Assembly (NCBI GenBank): GCA_016936695.1
Contig: JAFGXK010000027.1
Location: 1-8,844 of the forward strand
Direction of reading: 5' to 3'
DNA length: 8,844 nucleotides
Source of the DNA: Bacteroidales bacterium
GTDB taxonomy: Bacteria > Bacteroidota > Bacteroidia > Bacteroidales > VadinHA17
Positions 5,901 through 8,844 of the stretch are shown here, one piece after another. Position 1 is the stretch's first letter. Every line of letters begins with the position of its first letter. The position numbers and the translations under genes were made by a program. A model generated the notes under the pieces. It was not told where the DNA came from. It saw nothing but the letters and a program-made list of their open reading frames with translations, and ran no database searches.

Positions 5901-8844
5901 TTACCAGCCAGGGACAAAATTCAGTCCGAACTGGATATTTTTAAACCCGCCGTTCTGAAGCGGGACGGCAACATAGGGTTCAAGGATCAAATAACCCAGT
6001 AGGTTTACCCTGACGGATGCTCCCGTGCTGATCAGAGGTGAGGTCTCCGGCTTTTCTGTCACGGGTTCGGGCACAAGGCTCATGTTCACCCTTTCAGGCC
6101 TCAGGTTCATCGTCACATCAGTGCCATCGCTCCATGCCAGACCGGCATCAACGAAGAGGTTTATATCTGTAAGGAAATACTTCGACTTAATAAGGGCGAG
6201 CCGTTCAGGTCCTGTGAAGGGGATTCTCAGCTCGGCGTTTCCAACCACTATCCTTGTCCCCGTCAGCCATGATACGTCGAATCTGTTCTGTTCGGCCTCG
6301 GACCGGTTGTATCTTACATTTTCGTAACCCCTTACCAGCCATGGATAACCGAGGTAGAATGGGGTAATCACTCCATCTTCTGCTTCCTTTCCGTACATGC
6401 CGTAATTGTATAGCCTTACAGCAAAGGTTACAGGCCTGGCATAGAAATACCTCCTGTAGTCGACCAGTGTTGTCAGTATGTTTGCTGCGCCGAAGTATTT
6501 TTCGACCTCCAGTCGCGCCCGGTGTCCCTGCATCGGTGCGGTCATGCCGAAATATGAATTGTCTTCAACATAAGCCAGGGATACCTGCTGAAAGTTATCG
6601 CCCTTCGGCACGTCGAGTTTCTCCTTATTCCCGCCGATTGGGATCTCCTCCATGGTATAATAGTAATTGTATCTGTCGAACCTGTAATAATACCATGATG
6701 AGGAAGCCTGCGATTCAAACCTTCGGGTCTGCGACAGGGGCAGGGAAGCGAATAATGAAACATTATCCTCAAACATCCTGATGTAATCAACCATGAAATT
6801 ATAAACCGGAAGTTCAGTGTCATCATATGTAATTGTATCGAGGACGAGATTCATCCCGCCGGTGAGGTATGGTATGTGGGAAAAGGCTCCGCCCCATTTG
6901 ACCTTCCCTTTCTGGTTGACAAAAGCTGCCTGTCCGCCAAAATCATAAATCTCTCCGTTAAGGTTGAGCGAAGTGTAAAGCTGGTTATTACCGACCATGT
7001 CGCTGAAGATTGCATTAATACTTCCCTGCATTCCGTTTCTGTACATACCGGTCGATACTCCTATGCTTCCGCTGTTGGAGATGTAGTCGAGTTTGAATTT
7101 CGACTTGTATGGTACTGTATTTATTGATTCCGCCTTCAGCTGAGGCATCTCAGCCCTGCTGCTTAGTGCTTTATCCACTATGTTCAGGGCAGCATGGTTC
7201 AGGGGAGGAAGGGTAGCTGCGCTCATGTCAAATAAGTTCCGGTCGACTTCAGTTCTTTTGAACTGGCTTTCTTCAGCAGTCCATATCTCATAATCGTTTC
7301 TTCGGTAGTAGTTATAGGCTATCAGCCTTGCTCCCGAGGGAACGCTGATAGCCGGGGAGAAAGCCGTGATCCCGCTTATGCCGGTCGGGTAATCGGTGAG
7401 ACGGTAAACGCATCCGGCTTCGAGTTCATATTTATAAAGATTTCTGAATCCGTCGGCATCCGAAAGGAAGAAGATACCTTTCCCGTCGGGGGAAAAAAAT
7501 GGATTCAGGTTAAAGGCATCCCCGAACAGGTCAATAACTTCGGTGGTTTTCTTCCTGACATCCAGGATCGCTATATCGAAACTGAATTTCTTTTTCCCGG
7601 TAACCTCATTAATCCTCTCCTGCGAATAAACTATGTAATTCCCGTCGGGTGACCATGCCGGATGAATATTGGAGGTGAAATCAGTGGTAAGCTTATCCGT
7701 TTCGAATGTATTAATGTTGAAGAGATACAGGTCGCTGATTCCATCCACCTGACCGGTAATAACGATTTTTTCGCCGTCGGGCGACCACGACGGATTGGAA
7801 AAGGACTGAACCCCTGGTATCCGGTATTCCTTTGTTATCTGCGATTTTGCCACATCGAGAATTGCCAGTTTATTTATTCCCTTGCTGAAAATTACAAATG
7901 CAAACTTCTTTCCGTCGGGCGACCATGTCCCTGACGATTCTATAAAGTTGAAATCATCTATTTCGTGATCCCTGATAACGCTCGAGAGCTTTTTTATAAT
8001 TTTTCCGGTGCTTGCATCGGCGAGAAAAAGATCGAGGGTGAAAAGGTCCTTCTCCGAGAAGAAAGCCAGGTATTTCCCGTCGGGACTTATTGAAGGGGAA
8101 ATGTTCGTCTCGCCGGCAGTTGCCTTTGAAACTACCATTCTTCCTGCAAGGCTGTCGCTCTTGCCCTCTAGATATTTCTTATAGTGCTCCTCAGTGGCCA
8201 GCTTCCATAATGCCGACAGTGTACTTTCTTCGTGTCCAAGTATTTCCTCTGCTGCATCAGAGAATCCAAGTTCCGCGGTTTTTTCAAGCAGGGGTACGAT
8301 TATTGTGTCGCCCCAGGTCTTTCCGGCCATAGCCCAGAACGACTGGCCGTAGCGGTAGGGGAAGTATCTCGAATCGGTCGAAAGCTGCTTAAGTGTGGGG
8401 AAATCGTTGCTCAGAAGGGCGTCCCTCATCCACATCGAGGTGTGTGGATCGACGCTGCCGATCGAGAGATATTCAGCCATTCCTTCTATCATCCAGAGTG
8501 GTACGTTGTTAAGCGAAAGCCTCTTCATCGTATCCGGATTGAGGAACATATTGTACTGGAAGGCATGGACAAGTTCATGGCCAAGGGTATGGTCGGTCTG
8601 GGCCAGCGACGATGCGACAGGCATTATTACCCTGTTCTTAAGGCTTTCAGTAACCCCTCCGGTGCCTGTCCCGATCAGACTGCTTATCGTATTTGTCTGT
8701 TGAAAATCGGCATGGGTGGTGTAGAAGATTACAGGATTCCTTGTAAGGAAGGTGTCCCTGAAGATCGCATGGTGCATGTTGTACCAGTTCTCACTCCAGT
8801 TAGAGATTGATTTTATAAGCGAATCATTCTTCATGTAATGGTAA
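5901..8844 (-). CDS. Peptidase MA-like / PD40 propeller / Omp85-like barrel fusion protein (N-terminus outside window)
   Basis: Outer-membrane protein with three modules, numbered from the first ATG in the window (8834). The frame stays open to the right edge (Y-H-Y before that ATG), and relatives carry a signal peptide and about 80-100 more residues, so the true start lies outside. Residues 1-230 resemble gluzincin-type peptidases: FYTTHADFQQTN (37-48), HELVH (86-90; H86, E87, H90) and WMIEGMAEY (114-122), whose E117 or E121 would be the third zinc ligand. Residues 240-520 form a PD40/TolB-like propeller with SPDG tetrads at 250, 305, 351, 395 and 448 and a degenerate sixth blade near 492-518. 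Residues about 575-977 are beta-rich, with VRGY (834-837), the Omp85 loop-6 motif, and the C-terminal NIQFGLNFVPGW ending in an aromatic residue as in outer-membrane barrels. No POTRA-like region is evident. The substrate is unknown; proteolysis is inferred from the motif only. Confidence 0.92.
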   Translation of the reverse strand, partial: YHYMKNDSLIKSISNWSENWYNMHHAIFRDTFLTRNPVIFYTTHADFQQTNTISSLIGTGTGGVTESLKNRVIMPVASSLAQTDHTLGHELVHAFQYNMFLNPDTMKRLSLNNVPLWMIEGMAEYLSIGSVDPHTSMWMRDALLSNDFPTLKQLSTDSRYFPYRYGQSFWAMAGKTWGDTIIVPLLEKTAELGFSDAAEEILGHEESTLSALWKLATEEHYKKYLEGKSDSLAGRMVVSKATAGETNISPSISPDGKYLAFFSEKDLFTLDLFLADASTGKIIKKLSSVIRDHEIDDFNFIESSGTWSPDGKKFAFVIFSKGINKLAILDVAKSQITKEYRIPGVQSFSNPSWSPDGEKIVITGQVDGISDLYLFNINTFETDKLTTDFTSNIHPAWSPDGNYIVYSQERINEVTGKKKFSFDIAILDVRKKTTEVIDLFGDAFNLNPFFSPDGKGIFFLSDADGFRNLYKYELEAGCVYRLTDYPTGISGITAFSPAISVPSGARLIAYNYYRRNDYEIWTAEESQFKRTEVDRNLFDMSAATLPPLNHAALNIVDKALSSRAEMPQLKAESINTVPYKSKFKLDYISNSGSIGVSTGMYRNGMQGSINAIFSDMVGNNQLYTSLNLNGEIYDFGGQAAFVNQKGKVKWGGAFSHIPYLTGGMNLVLDTITYDDTELPVYNFMVDYIRMFEDNVSLFASLPLSQTRRFESQASSSWYYYRFDRYNYYYTMEEIPIGGNKEKLDVPKGDNFQQVSLAYVEDNSYFGMTAPMQGHRARLEVEKYFGAANILTTLVDYRRYFYARPVTFAVRLYNYGMYGKEAEDGVITPFYLGYPWLVRGYENVRYNRSEAEQNRFDVSWLTGTRIVVGNAELRIPFTGPERLALIKSKYFLTDINLFVDAGLAWSDGTDVTMNLRPERVNMSLVPEPVTEKPETSPLISTGASVRVNLLGYLILEPYVAVPLQNGGFKNIQFGLNFVPGW

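Noticed and set aside
8232..8810. A 192-codon open frame on the plus strand, opposite the large envelope-protein gene
   Set aside because: It lies wholly antisense to the peptidase domain with its HELVH and EGMAEY motifs. The translation has no recognisable domain and looks like a shadow of the codon pattern.

Overview
The window looks like a piece of a Bacteroidota chromosome (Bacteroidales or a relative). This rests on protein resemblance, A-rich leaders in place of clear Shine-Dalgarno sites, occasional TAnnTTTG promoter-like motifs, and a peptidase/PD40/Omp85-type fusion protein common in that phylum. No RNA gene, CRISPR array, insertion sequence, integrase or phage gene is visible. Base composition seems even throughout, so there is no sign of recent transfer.

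Layout. (1) 1-833, plus strand: the C-terminal two thirds of an MFS transporter, cut by the left edge. A possible 34-codon ORF, interrupted at an A7 run, overlaps its stop. (2) 929-1798, minus strand: a small MscS-type mechanosensitive channel. (3) 1984-3318, plus strand: a DUF389 inner-membrane protein with a long coiled-coil C-terminal region. It is divergent from the MscS gene across a 185-base region that also holds a 15-codon upstream ORF. (4) 5713 down to 3325, minus strand: a tight three-gene cluster of lipoprotein, radical SAM protein with C-terminal cysteines, and four-helix membrane protein, with gaps of 40 and 18 bases. (5) 8844 down to 5901, minus strand: a large envelope protein, cut by the right edge, joining an HExxH metallopeptidase-like domain, a PD40/TolB-like propeller and an Omp85-like barrel.

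The common theme is the cell envelope. Solute transport, osmotic relief, a DUF389 protein, a surface lipoprotein and an outer-membrane barrel protein sit together, with one putative metal-radical enzyme among them. The best candidates for undescribed biology are the radical SAM/lipoprotein/membrane-protein cluster and the protease-propeller-barrel fusion. Both are of types I recognise by architecture but whose function I cannot assign. The small-ORF and palindrome observations are weaker and are offered as leads.
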